DNA from: Treponema sp.
GTDB taxonomy: Bacteria > Spirochaetota > Spirochaetia > Treponematales > Treponemataceae
Assembly: GCA_016286365.1 (NCBI GenBank)
Contig: JAEESN010000001.1
Location: 124,001-188,000, forward strand
Direction: 5' to 3'
DNA: 64,000 nucleotides
Each line of letters begins with the position of its first letter. The first letter of the stretch is position 1. The position numbers and the translations under genes are program-made. Below are positions 9,339-17,327 of this stretch, piece after piece. The notes under the pieces are model-generated. The model saw nothing but the letters and a program-made list of their open reading frames with translations. It made no database searches and was not told the origin of the DNA.

Positions 9339-10205
9339 TTAGTCCTTATAAATTTTATCTTCGTCTACGAGACTTTCTTTTTCGTCAGCTTCAACATCTT
9401 CTTCTTTCTGTTCTGTTGGCTGATAGTTAGAATAATCAACGATTTCTTCGTCTTCATTCTTAACTGCTGCGTCTGTAGTGATTTCTTCTTCATCATTAAG
9501 ATTTTCGAGAATCTTAAGTCCAGCTTCGTTATCAGATTCGATTACTGCATTTGCAATGATTGATGTGAATAATGAGATAGCGCGGATAGCATCATCGTTA
9601 CCTGGGATAGGGAAGTCAATTCCTTCCGGGTTACAGTTTGTATCTACAACTGCGATGATTGGAATACCCATTCTGCGTGCTTCTGCAACTGCAATCTGTT
9701 CCTTGTGTGTGTCGATTACAAAGAGACATCCAGGGAGCTCTTTCATTTCTTTAATACCACCAAGGTTCTTTTCGAGCTTTGCCTTTTCCTTCTGGAGAGC
9801 AGAAACTTCTTTTTTTGTAAGATTGTCGAATGTGCCGTCAATTTCCATCTTTTCGATTTTCTTGAGGCGCTGAAGTGATTTTTTGATTGTAGAGAAGTTT
9901 GTAAGCATACCACCAAGCCAGCGGTTGTTTACATAGAACATGCCACAGCGTTCTGCTTCTTTCTGAACTGCCTGCTGTGCCTGTTTTTTAGTACCTACGA
10001 AAAGTACTGATTTTCCTGCGGCTGTAACTTTGCGAACTTCGTCGTAGCCGTCTTTAATTGCAGCGATTGTTTTCTGCAAATCGATAATGTGGATACCATT
10101 GCGTTCTGCGAAGATGTACTTCTTCATACGTGGATCCCATCTTTTAACCTGATGACCGAAGTGAACTCCAGATTCCAACAGGTTTTTCATTGTTACTACT
10201 GCCAT
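9339..10205 (-). CDS. rpsB: 30S ribosomal protein S2
   Basis: This is a 288-residue S2 with the motifs [19 protein letters not shown] near the N-terminus and [23 protein letters not shown] later. The last ~65 residues form a very acidic low-complexity tail (repeated DEEE and [12 protein letters not shown]), so the protein is longer than typical ~230-260 residue S2. A strong AAGGAGCG site precedes the ATG. It is the first gene of the operon, with a structured leader upstream. Confidence 0.97.
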   Translation of the reverse strand: MAVVTMKNLLESGVHFGHQVKRWDPRMKKYIFAERNGIHIIDLQKTIAAIKDGYDEVRKVTAAGKSVLFVGTKKQAQQAVQKEAERCGMFYVNNRWLGGMLTNFSTIKKSLQRLKKIEKMEIDGTFDNLTKKEVSALQKEKAKLEKNLGGIKEMKELPGCLFVIDTHKEQIAVAEARRMGIPIIAVVDTNCNPEGIDFPIPGNDDAIRAISLFTSIIANAVIESDNEAGLKILENLNDEEEITTDAAVKNEDEEIVDYSNYQPTEQKEEDVEADEKESLVDEDKIYKD

Positions 10206-10372
10206 GAGTAACGCTCCTTCACGGGTAAATACAAAAAGATTCTAAACCGGCCGTTATTAAACAGCTGGATTTTAATATTGGTATTTACCACCAAACTCTG
10301 TTTCTCGTACCTCAAAAGAGGCCGGAAGATAGACTTTTATAAAGATTATAAAATCTAAAAAAGCCTTCAATT
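10206..10372 (-). promoter_or_regulatory. rpsB promoter and structured 5' leader (possible S2 autoregulatory element)
   Basis: On the minus strand a candidate promoter (TTGAAG at 10370-10365, then TAATCT at 10348-10343, 16-base spacer) precedes a leader of roughly 130 bases. Two complementary pairs are visible: a 9-bp pair (10281-10289 with 10224-10232) and a 6-bp CCGGCC/GGCCGG pair (10320-10325 with 10247-10252). They are interleaved, so they can form a pseudoknot or two alternative folds. Many ribosomal operons use such leaders for feedback; the S2 link is an inference. Confidence 0.5.
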
Positions 10373-10402
10373 TTTTTGAGCCGACGACTCAAAATATCAG
10401 TT

Positions 10403-10993
10403 CTATTCCAATATAGAATAGCCTTGTTCTTTTAATATATCGTAAAGTTCATAAATAGGCAACCCGATGACGCCCGAGTAAGAACCTTCGATTTTTGTAA
10501 TAAAGGTAGATGCATCACCCTGGATTCTGTATCCGCCGGCAGCACCATGCCATTCACCGGTGTCTACATACCATTCAATTTCTTTATCTGTCATTGGTGC
10601 AAAAGTAACCTTTGTCTTACAGATTCTTGATGTAGTTGATTTCTTTTTTCCGTTGTAAAGAACGATTGCAGTGATTACAGTGTGGCTTTTTCCCTGAAAC
10701 TGCTTTATGAACTTAAATGCTTCTTCCTGATTCTGTGGCTTTCCGTAAACATTAGAGCCCATTGTGATGATCGTATCGGCTCCTAAAATCCACTGGATTT
10801 CCTGTTCAGGCGGAAGGCTTTTAATTACAGATGTTACCTTATTGCGCGCAAGATACTCCGGAATCTCATCGTTTTTAAGTGATTTAGAAATAGTTTCATC
10901 ACCTGTTGGCAATACAACACGAAAGGGAATACGGAGTTTTTTTAAAATATCCTGGCGTCGTGGAGACGAAGAAGCAAGAATTATCGGGTCCAT
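10403..10993 (-). CDS. maf: Maf-family nucleoside triphosphate pyrophosphatase
   Basis: This 196-residue protein starts with the Maf signature ILASSSPRRQDIL and has the catalytic region GADTII around residue 72. Maf proteins hydrolyse dTTP/UTP or modified nucleotides to monophosphates and are linked to septum control. Which subfamily (YhdE or YceF type) this is cannot be decided here. It lies 14 bases after the HEAT-repeat gene on the same strand, with no obvious Shine-Dalgarno. Confidence 0.93.
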   Translation of the reverse strand: MDPIILASSSPRRQDILKKLRIPFRVVLPTGDETISKSLKNDEIPEYLARNKVTSVIKSLPPEQEIQWILGADTIITMGSNVYGKPQNQEEAFKFIKQFQGKSHTVITAIVLYNGKKKSTTSRICKTKVTFAPMTDKEIEWYVDTGEWHGAAGGYRIQGDASTFITKIEGSYSGVIGLPIYELYDILKEQGYSILE

Positions 10994-11007
10994 TTTCTAA
11001 TCAAAGC

Positions 11008-11757
11008 TTATTTAGCATTTCCTGTTGATGTTTTTGATGAGCTTTTCTTAGAATTAGATTTATCACTCTGGCTCGACATTTTTTTAAGAAGCTTCTGTGC
11101 CTTGTCTCTTACAGGTGTTACATAGTGATAGTCGCTTGCAATCAGTGTGATTGAGTTAATCATTGTCTTTTTGTTTTCTGTTTTATCTGCAAGTTTTTCG
11201 TATGCAGTTAAAACTTCAGATGCAAGAGAACTTGTAGGATTTAATACCTGATTTCTTTTATTTGCAAAAGCGATTGCTTCTACTGTTTCGTCGTTGTTGT
11301 TGATTCCGATTTCTCCAAGAGAGAAAACTGCAGCTGCAATTACCATTGGTTCGTTATCTGCAATTGCAACATTGATTAAAGTATTTTTAGAATGTTCTGT
11401 TGGAACTTTAGCAAGAAGAAGACATGCCTGTCTGCGGATTTCAGGGAAGTTATTAGATAAACGTCTTCCTGTTCTTGTCTGGTTTGTAACACCTTCGCCG
11501 GCGAGTTTGTCCAATGCAGCAACAACCTGGTCTGTTACGTTTCCTTCTTCAACAGCCTGCTGAAGATACTGTAATGCAACAAGTTTATTATCAAACTCAT
11601 CAGAATTGGCAAGTCCCATGATGATTTCGCCGTCAACATCGTTTAAGTATTCACTTTCTACAGATGTTTCAGACTCTTTTTTATTTGCCTGTGCAAAAAG
11701 CATTGATGTAAAAGACAAAACTGCGAGTGTAATGATTAATTTTTTAGACATTTTCAT
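11008..11757 (-). CDS. Secreted HEAT-repeat protein
   Basis: This 249-residue protein has a signal peptide (K-rich start, hydrophobic core, LFAQA cleavage near residue 23). Alpha-helical repeats follow with the form E-I-R-R-Q-A-C-L-L-L-A-K-V and M-V-I-A-A-A-V-F-S-L-G-E-I-G, typical of HEAT/PBS lyase-like repeats. The tail is rich in S and K. A strong GGAGGAAG site precedes two in-frame ATGs two codons apart. It is followed by maf. The function is probably a periplasmic scaffold; nothing more specific can be said. Confidence 0.75.
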   Translation of the reverse strand: MKMSKKLIITLAVLSFTSMLFAQANKKESETSVESEYLNDVDGEIIMGLANSDEFDNKLVALQYLQQAVEEGNVTDQVVAALDKLAGEGVTNQTRTGRRLSNNFPEIRRQACLLLAKVPTEHSKNTLINVAIADNEPMVIAAAVFSLGEIGINNNDETVEAIAFANKRNQVLNPTSSLASEVLTAYEKLADKTENKKTMINSITLIASDYHYVTPVRDKAQKLLKKMSSQSDKSNSKKSSSKTSTGNAK

Positions 11758-11772
11758 AAAATTTCTTCCTCC

Positions 11773-11786
11773 AGAACATTTGTTCT
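11773..11786. promoter_or_regulatory. Palindrome resembling a Gram-positive type LexA box
   Basis: AGAACATTTGTTCT is a 14-base near-perfect palindrome of the GAAC-N4-GTTC form. It lies 16 bases upstream of the HEAT-repeat gene start, next to its ribosome binding site. The form matches the DinR/LexA operator of Firmicutes; a short hairpin or chance palindrome is equally possible. Confidence 0.3.
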
Positions 11787-11849
11787 AAACTATTTAATTA
11801 TAAATTATAGATAGTAAAAAATCAACTTTTATAAAAATCAGAAAAAGGT

Positions 11850-12476
11850 TTAATCAACTTCCGGTAAGTGTACAAACCACTGGTTTCCGATTTTTGTAAA
11901 GTAATAATAAACAACGATTGATTTATCTGTTTTTACCTGTACTGCCTTGATGTTTGTTTTTGAGATATAACGGATTTCGTCTACCTTGCTTCGCTTTCTT
12001 GATGGAATAAAAACATACTTAAAGTAATCATTGATTGACCTTAATTTGACTGCCTTATTCGGAAGCTTCTGCTGGGCCTTCTGCAGGTTTACAGGATTTT
12101 TATAGTACTTGATTGATTCAGGTTCAATGTATTTAAGCCATCCTTCAACATCTTTGTTTTCCATAATCACAGAAAGCTCTTCGATGATTTTTAAGATTGC
12201 GGCTTTATCTTCGTTGAATTCTTCTTTTGTTACCTTGTCGTTTTTATCAAGATTATCTGTTGAACGAAGGTATTCTTCATCAGTTTCATCAGGCTCAGGC
12301 TTTTCTTCTTTAACGGGAGCAGGTTTAACTTCGGGCTTTTTTTCTTCTACCGGAGCTGCCTGTTCTGTTTTCCCAGGCTCTGGTTTTTTATCTTTTTTTG
12401 GGAATAAATCATCATCACACGAAATGAACATAAAAAGAAAAAGAGTAGTGATGAGGGTTAAAAATATTTTTTTCAT
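11850..12476 (-). CDS. Putative lipoprotein with C-terminal NTF2-like region
   Basis: The start at 12476 (MKKIFLTLITTLF) is chosen because it gives a clean lipoprotein signal with lipobox F-I-S-C. A -10 element lies 6 bases upstream, so earlier in-frame starts would precede transcription. After the cysteine there is a charged, proline-rich linker (PEPGKTEQAAP, EEKKPEVKPAP). A globular C-terminal ~115 residues resembles small NTF2-like accessory domains. It shares its upstream region with the divergent coaD. Function unknown. Confidence 0.75.
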   Translation of the reverse strand: MKKIFLTLITTLFLFMFISCDDDLFPKKDKKPEPGKTEQAAPVEEKKPEVKPAPVKEEKPEPDETDEEYLRSTDNLDKNDKVTKEEFNEDKAAILKIIEELSVIMENKDVEGWLKYIEPESIKYYKNPVNLQKAQQKLPNKAVKLRSINDYFKYVFIPSRKRSKVDEIRYISKTNIKAVQVKTDKSIVVYYYFTKIGNQWFVHLPEVD

Positions 12477-12531
12477 ATATAAAATATACCATCTATTGCT
12501 AGCATTCGTCAAATAAGTTAGAATTGATTTT
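12477..12531. promoter_or_regulatory. Overlapping divergent promoters for the lipoprotein gene and coaD
   Basis: In only 55 bases there are two good sigma-70 promoters. Minus strand: TTGACG (12512-12507), 18-base spacer, TATATT (12488-12483), 6 bases, ATG at 12476. Plus strand: TTGCTA (12496-12501), 17-base spacer, TAGAAT (12519-12524), 7 bases, ATG at 12532. Each -35 lies inside the other promoter's spacer. Both transcripts would start at or next to the start codon. Confidence 0.75.
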
Positions 12532-13008
12532 ATGGTAAAAGCTGTATTTGCAGGGTCCTTTGATCCTCCTACTTACGGACATCTTGATGTAATAAAAAGA
12601 GCCTCATCCTTATTCGACGAAATTGATGTTGTTATCTCTGTAAATCCCGAAAAAAATTATATGTTTTCGCAGGAAGAGCGACTTTCCATGCTTACAAGTC
12701 TTGTAAAAGAGTTTAAAAATGTATCTGTTCACGCATATACAGGGCTCATCGTAAATTATGCAAAAGAAGTAAATGCACGTGTTTTAATCCGTGGTGTACG
12801 CTCTGCAAATGATTTTCCTTATGAGTTTGATTTAGCCCTTATGAATCAGAATCTTAATCCGGAAATAGAAACAGTATTCCTTCAGTCAAAAGAGGAATAT
12901 ACAATCGTAAAATCATCTTCGATTAAACAGCTTGCAATGTTCGGAGGAGACATAAGCCGCATGGTTCCAAAAATCGTAGAAGATGCTCTTAAGGCAAAAT
13001 TCAAATAA
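12532..13008 (+). CDS. coaD: Phosphopantetheine adenylyltransferase
   Basis: This 158-residue enzyme catalyses the penultimate step of coenzyme A synthesis (4'-phosphopantetheine plus ATP to dephospho-CoA). The nucleotidyltransferase motif A-G-S-F-D-P-P-T-Y-G-H-L-D at residues 6-18 has the T-x-G-H form. The C-terminal half has the VLIRGVRSANDFPYEFDLA block and the S-S-S-I-K end motif. There is no Shine-Dalgarno; the -10 box lies 7 bases upstream, which suggests a leaderless mRNA. Confidence 0.96.
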   Translation: MVKAVFAGSFDPPTYGHLDVIKRASSLFDEIDVVISVNPEKNYMFSQEERLSMLTSLVKEFKNVSVHAYTGLIVNYAKEVNARVLIRGVRSANDFPYEFDLALMNQNLNPEIETVFLQSKEEYTIVKSSSIKQLAMFGGDISRMVPKIVEDALKAKFK

Positions 13009-13058
13009 GCCTGGAAGAACAATTTTCATAAATTTTAAGAATTTACTTATTTTTTGTT

Positions 13059-13119
13059 TTGACATATCTTGAATTTTTGTTATAATAGATTGACACAATA
13101 TATGGAACTGTTGTATTAT
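13059..13119 (+). promoter_or_regulatory. Tandem sigma-70 promoters upstream of rpmF-acpP
   Basis: First promoter: TTGACA (13059-13064), 16 bases, TATAAT (13081-13086), an almost perfect consensus. Second: TTGACA (13090-13095), 18 bases, TATTAT (13114-13119). Both lead into rpmF at 13159, which has a GTGAGG ribosome binding site. This fits the high expression expected for L32 and acyl carrier protein. Confidence 0.75.
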
Positions 13120-13158
13120 GACATTCAGTTTTATAAGATTTAAAGTGAGGTTATATAT

Positions 13159-13347
13159 ATGGCAGTACCTAGATCAAAAACATCAAAGGCCGTTACAAAA
13201 AGACGTCAGACTATAAACATGAAACTCAAGGCACCTCAGCTTGTTGAATGCAATAACTGCGGAAACCTTGTACAGTCTCATCACGTATGTCCAAAATGCG
13301 GTTTCTACCGTGGACGTCAGGTTATCACTCCAGAAGTAAATGGCTGA
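13159..13347 (+). CDS. rpmF: 50S ribosomal protein L32
   Basis: The 62 residues start MAVPRSKTSKAVTKRRQ, as in all L32 proteins. A zinc-ribbon follows (C-N-N-C at 32-35 and C-P-K-C further on), so this is the zinc-binding C+ form. It precedes acpP by 17 bases, which links ribosome and fatty-acid synthesis genes as in many bacteria. Confidence 0.97.
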   Translation: MAVPRSKTSKAVTKRRQTINMKLKAPQLVECNNCGNLVQSHHVCPKCGFYRGRQVITPEVNG

Positions 13348-13364
13348 TAAACAGGAGATATTAA

Positions 13365-13604
13365 ATGGACGAATTATTCGAAAAAATCCAGAAACTTATT
13401 GTTGAAAAGCTCGATATTGATGCCAGCAAAGTAACAATGGAAGCTTCTTTCAGAAACGACCTTGGTGCCGACAGTCTTGACACTTACGAACTTGTTTATG
13501 CTATCGAAGAAGAACTTGGTGTTAGCATCCCTGATGAAAGAGCAAACGAATTCGAAACAGTTCGCGATGCTTATGAGTTCATCAAAGCAGAACAGAACAA
13601 ATAA
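13365..13604 (+). CDS. acpP: Acyl carrier protein
   Basis: This is a 79-residue acidic four-helix protein with the phosphopantetheine attachment serine in G-A-D-S-L-D-T at about residue 38. It carries acyl chains for fatty-acid synthesis in the cytoplasm. An AGGAGAT site precedes the ATG. It is followed by a strong terminator, and coaD upstream makes the precursor of its prosthetic group. Confidence 0.97.
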   Translation: MDELFEKIQKLIVEKLDIDASKVTMEASFRNDLGADSLDTYELVYAIEEELGVSIPDERANEFETVRDAYEFIKAEQNK

Positions 13605-13625
13605 ATAACAATAATTATTGTTAGT

Positions 13626-13663
13626 AAAAAGTACAGGTTTTTTATGGCTTGTACTTTTTTTTT
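13626..13663 (+). terminator. Terminator after acpP
   Basis: A 10-bp stem (AAAAAGTACA at 13626-13635 with the TGTACTTTTT side near 13650-13659) has a long T run at its 3' side. It ends the rpmF-acpP unit and lies just upstream of the rnc promoter. Confidence 0.85.
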
Positions 13664-13689
13664 GTTTTAAATCTTTTTATAATATAATC

Positions 13690-14391
13690 ATGCTTGAAAA
13701 CCAGAGAATAAAAGAACTGACTGATTTTTGTAAAAGAGTTGATATCCGTTTTAAGGATATGGAGCTTTTAAATCAGGCTTTTAATCATAGATCCGTAACA
13801 AACGAAAAACAGAACGTAAAGAATAACGAACGTCTTGAATTTCTTGGCGACTCGGTTCTTGGAGTAGTTACTGCAAGCTACCTCTATCAGAATCTTGATA
13901 TGGTAGAAGGCGATCTTGCAAAGATTAAATCATCCGTGGTTTCGGAAAAAGCCCTTGCTCCTGTCGCATTAAAATTCGGTATAGATAAACTTTTAATCTT
14001 AGGTCACGGAGAAGAACTTTCCGGCGGAAGAACTAAGCCTGCAATTTTAGCAGACTGTATGGAAGCAATAATCGGAGCATATTATCTTGATGCAGGTTAT
14101 AAAAATGCAGAAAAATATGTTTTAGAATTTATAATCCCTGCTGTAGAAGACATCCTTAAAAACGGAATGAAGGATTATAAGACACAGCTTCAGGAATATG
14201 TTCAGAAAAACCTTAAATGCTGCCCCGAATACCGCGTATTAAAAAAGACAGGCCCCGACCACGATCAGACTTTCGAAATCGGTGTTTTTATAAACGAAAA
14301 TCAGGCAGGTAAGGGAAGCGGAAAGACTAAAAAAGATGCCGAACAGATGGCCGCAAAAATCGCTTTGATGAGTTTTAAAAATAGTAATTAA
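13690..14391 (+). CDS. rnc: Ribonuclease III
   Basis: I start the gene at ATG 13690 (MLENQRIKELTDFC). The upstream in-frame extension runs through the acpP terminator and would be untranscribed. The protein then has 233 residues, the normal length. The catalytic signature N-E-R-L-E-F-L-G-D-S-V-L-G lies near residue 45, and the C-terminal double-stranded RNA-binding domain ends G-S-G-K-T-K-K-D-A-E-Q-M-A-A. It cuts double-stranded rRNA precursors and mRNAs. TATAAT at 13678-13683 sits 6 bases before the ATG and no Shine-Dalgarno is seen. Confidence 0.95.
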   Translation: MLENQRIKELTDFCKRVDIRFKDMELLNQAFNHRSVTNEKQNVKNNERLEFLGDSVLGVVTASYLYQNLDMVEGDLAKIKSSVVSEKALAPVALKFGIDKLLILGHGEELSGGRTKPAILADCMEAIIGAYYLDAGYKNAEKYVLEFIIPAVEDILKNGMKDYKTQLQEYVQKNLKCCPEYRVLKKTGPDHDQTFEIGVFINENQAGKGSGKTKKDAEQMAAKIALMSFKNSN

Positions 14392-14417
14392 TTAATTTTT
14401 CTGTTATAATTTATTGT

Positions 14418-17315
14418 ATGAACAGAAAATCTATTTTAATCAGCCTGATTTTTACGGGAGTTTTTACGCTCCTTTTTGGAATTGCAGGCCTTACAAATCT
14501 TTTTGAAAAAATTGACTTAAGACTTTACGACGGACTTTTACACCTTAAAAAAGACCCACCGATTTCTGAAAAAGTTGTGATGGGAATTATCGACGAAGAC
14601 GATATCGATAAGCTTGGTGACTGGCCTTGGACAAGAAATATCCTTGCAGATTCAATCATCCGTATGAAGGAATTCGGAACAAAGGCGGCTGTATTCGATA
14701 TTGAATATATTTCGCCATCATTAAAATCTGTTGCTTCGAACGCAGAAGAAAATATCATAAATCAGATTCAGAAAAACCAGGCAGAAACAGAAGAGCTCAT
14801 GAAGTCAATTCCTCTGGCTTTGAACCGCGGTTATCCTGCAAGCTCGCTTGGAACTTATACCGATGCACTTATTCACGAAAACCTTTCTGACAATTACAAC
14901 GAACTTTATAACTACGTAGAAAACAATGTTTCTTTCGATAATGATGAATATTTTGGAAAAGCTGCACAGTTCTTCGAAAATACATTCTTAACTGTAAATA
15001 ATCAGGACCTTGGATATTCAAACATCACACAGGAAGATATTGATTACATATTCAAAAGATTTTTAACATACAAAGTAGATGACCCGGACCACTTAACTCT
15101 CCGCGATAACGATTACACCTTCCGCGAAACTTACGAAGGAATCGGTAAAGGCTTTACACCGGCCCTTCATTCAATGATGCAGCGTGCTCATGGAGCAGGC
15201 TTTACAAACTCAAACGTAGACTCGGACGGTACAAGAAGGCGAATGGAGCTTTTGTATGCCTATGGAGATAATTATCTTCCACAGCTTGTGTTTGAACCGC
15301 TTTTAAACATTCTTGACGTACAGGAATTACAGAGAACAAAAAAAGCGCTAATCATGAAAAATGCTCTGTACCCGGGAGAAACAGAAAGAAAGGATGTAAA
15401 AATTCCGCTTGATAATCACGGGCAGATGCTCATAAACTGGCAGCACGAAGATACATCGGACGAAAACCGCTACAACGGAATCAACTACGAACACATCTAT
15501 ACAGTCAATCAGCTTGATTACATTGAGCAGAATCTTTTTGATAATCTTTGCATAATGCAGCAGTGGTATGTTCTTATTAAAAACGGCTATCCTCTTGATT
15601 ACGTTGTTCAGGGAGCAAAGCTTGTAGAACATTACAACGAAATCTTAAACTTTAAAAATTATCTTTTGTCGCATTGTACTGGCTTTGACGAAGACGAAAA
15701 TCCTTACGACGGAAATACCGACGAAGAATACAACATCTATTTTGAACTCCGCCAGAATTTCTTTGAAGAATTAACAGAATTTGTTCACGCAGATTATCTT
15801 GCAGAAATTAATGATTATTTTACCGAAGTTCATTTTACGGATCAGGAATTTATTGACGACATAAACGATTTATTCAACACTCTCCAGAGCGACACAGATT
15901 TTTATAATGCATCTTTTGCAAAACTTAAGAATAAGTTCGAAGGTGCTTACTGCATAATCGGTATGACAGCCGCTTCTACAACAGATATCGGAGCCATTCC
16001 ATTCAAAAAGCAGTATGCGAACGTAGGTATTCACGCAAACATCATGAACACAATTTTAACTAAATCATTCATCAGTTATATGGACTGGGGATGGGGATTT
16101 TTAGTTTCCGTGATTGTTTCTCTTTTAGGAATTCTTTTATTAGGTCTTTCTAACACAAAACAGAATATCATAAACGGAGTTGCAAAGCTTGTTGAAATCC
16201 TCTTCTTTATGATTTTATTTGTTGCCGGAAATATTTACATGCCACTTATGTGCGGCGTTGTAACGTTTAATATAGTTGATTATCTTGGCGGAGTTTTAAG
16301 ACGTTATCTTGCTTCCAGCCGCGAAAAGAAATTTATCACACAGATTGCGTCTTCTTTTGCAAATAAAGATACAGTCGATGAGCTTCGAAAAAATCCGGAA
16401 GCATTTAAGACAGAAGGTCAGAAGAAAAACATTACCGCTCTTTTCTCAGATATCCAGAAGTTCTCTACACTCAGCGAAAGCATTTCTAAGATTTATGGTG
16501 ATGAAGGTCCAAACAAGCTCATCGAAATCTTAAACGAATATCTTGGAAGCATGTCTAACGAGATTTTAAGAAACAACGGAAATATAGATAAATACGAAGG
16601 TGATGCGATTATCTCGATGTTTGGTGCTCCAGACCCTCTTAATTCACACACAAAAGAAGAATGGGCATATCTTTGTCTTGATTCTGCAATCCGCATGAAA
16701 AAAGTAGAAGTTGAATTTAACCAGACTCATTCAGATTTGTTTAAAGACTATGAAGTAACTAATGCCGAAGGTCAGAAAGAGATGATTAAATTAAATCCTC
16801 TTCAGACAAGAATCGGTATAAATTCTGGAGAAGCATTTGTCGGCCTTATGGGAAGTAAGACAGAAAGCTTTAGTAAATTAAACTACACAATGATTGGTGA
16901 TACGGTAAACCTTGCAAGCCGTCTTGAAGGTGTAAACAAGGTTTATAGTTCATGGATTATGTGTTCCGAAGATACATGGAAGCTTGCAAATACAGGTGCA
17001 AACGAAGGAAAGATTATTGTCCGTCCGTTCGACAGAGTAAGGGTTGTAGGTCGTGCAACTCCTGTTCAACTTTATAATGTCCTTGGATTTGCTGATGAAG
17101 TTGATTCACAGAAAAAAGAAGAACTTGATATGTTTAATAATGCCTTGAGTTTATATCTTGACCGCCAGTTTGCAAAAGCAGAGCAGGCATTTATTGAATG
17201 TTCAAAGATTTTACAGGATAAAACAGCGCTCATTTTTGCAGACCGTTGTAAATTGTATAAAACCAAAGGCGTTCCCGAAAACTGGGACGGCGTAATGAAT
17301 ATGACAAGCAAATAA
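14418..17315 (+). CDS. CHASE2-domain class III adenylate cyclase
   Basis: The protein has 965 residues. One N-terminal membrane helix (about 7-27) precedes a very long extracytoplasmic CHASE2-type sensor with the D-x-R-x-Y-D start, to about residue 550. Three membrane helices follow (about 553-630), then a cytoplasmic catalytic domain (about 665-890). Catalytic features are the metal aspartates in L-F-S-D-I-Q and Y-E-G-D-A-I-I-S-M-F-G, and Y-T-M-I-G-D-T-V-N-L-A-S-R. The lysine in D-K-Y-E-G-D and threonine in Y-T-M fit class IIIb adenylate rather than guanylate cyclase. The sensor is longer than the usual ~300-400 residues. TATAAT 7 bases before ATG suggests a leaderless start. Confidence 0.9.
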   Translation: MNRKSILISLIFTGVFTLLFGIAGLTNLFEKIDLRLYDGLLHLKKDPPISEKVVMGIIDEDDIDKLGDWPWTRNILADSIIRMKEFGTKAAVFDIEYISPSLKSVASNAEENIINQIQKNQAETEELMKSIPLALNRGYPASSLGTYTDALIHENLSDNYNELYNYVENNVSFDNDEYFGKAAQFFENTFLTVNNQDLGYSNITQEDIDYIFKRFLTYKVDDPDHLTLRDNDYTFRETYEGIGKGFTPALHSMMQRAHGAGFTNSNVDSDGTRRRMELLYAYGDNYLPQLVFEPLLNILDVQELQRTKKALIMKNALYPGETERKDVKIPLDNHGQMLINWQHEDTSDENRYNGINYEHIYTVNQLDYIEQNLFDNLCIMQQWYVLIKNGYPLDYVVQGAKLVEHYNEILNFKNYLLSHCTGFDEDENPYDGNTDEEYNIYFELRQNFFEELTEFVHADYLAEINDYFTEVHFTDQEFIDDINDLFNTLQSDTDFYNASFAKLKNKFEGAYCIIGMTAASTTDIGAIPFKKQYANVGIHANIMNTILTKSFISYMDWGWGFLVSVIVSLLGILLLGLSNTKQNIINGVAKLVEILFFMILFVAGNIYMPLMCGVVTFNIVDYLGGVLRRYLASSREKKFITQIASSFANKDTVDELRKNPEAFKTEGQKKNITALFSDIQKFSTLSESISKIYGDEGPNKLIEILNEYLGSMSNEILRNNGNIDKYEGDAIISMFGAPDPLNSHTKEEWAYLCLDSAIRMKKVEVEFNQTHSDLFKDYEVTNAEGQKEMIKLNPLQTRIGINSGEAFVGLMGSKTESFSKLNYTMIGDTVNLASRLEGVNKVYSSWIMCSEDTWKLANTGANEGKIIVRPFDRVRVVGRATPVQLYNVLGFADEVDSQKKEELDMFNNALSLYLDRQFAKAEQAFIECSKILQDKTALIFADRCKLYKTKGVPENWDGVMNMTSK

Positions 17316-17327
17316 GGGAGAAGAAGA

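Noticed and set aside
13618-13689. Longer RNase III start
   Set aside because: The extension runs through the acpP terminator and the rnc -10 box and encodes a stretch not found in RNase III.
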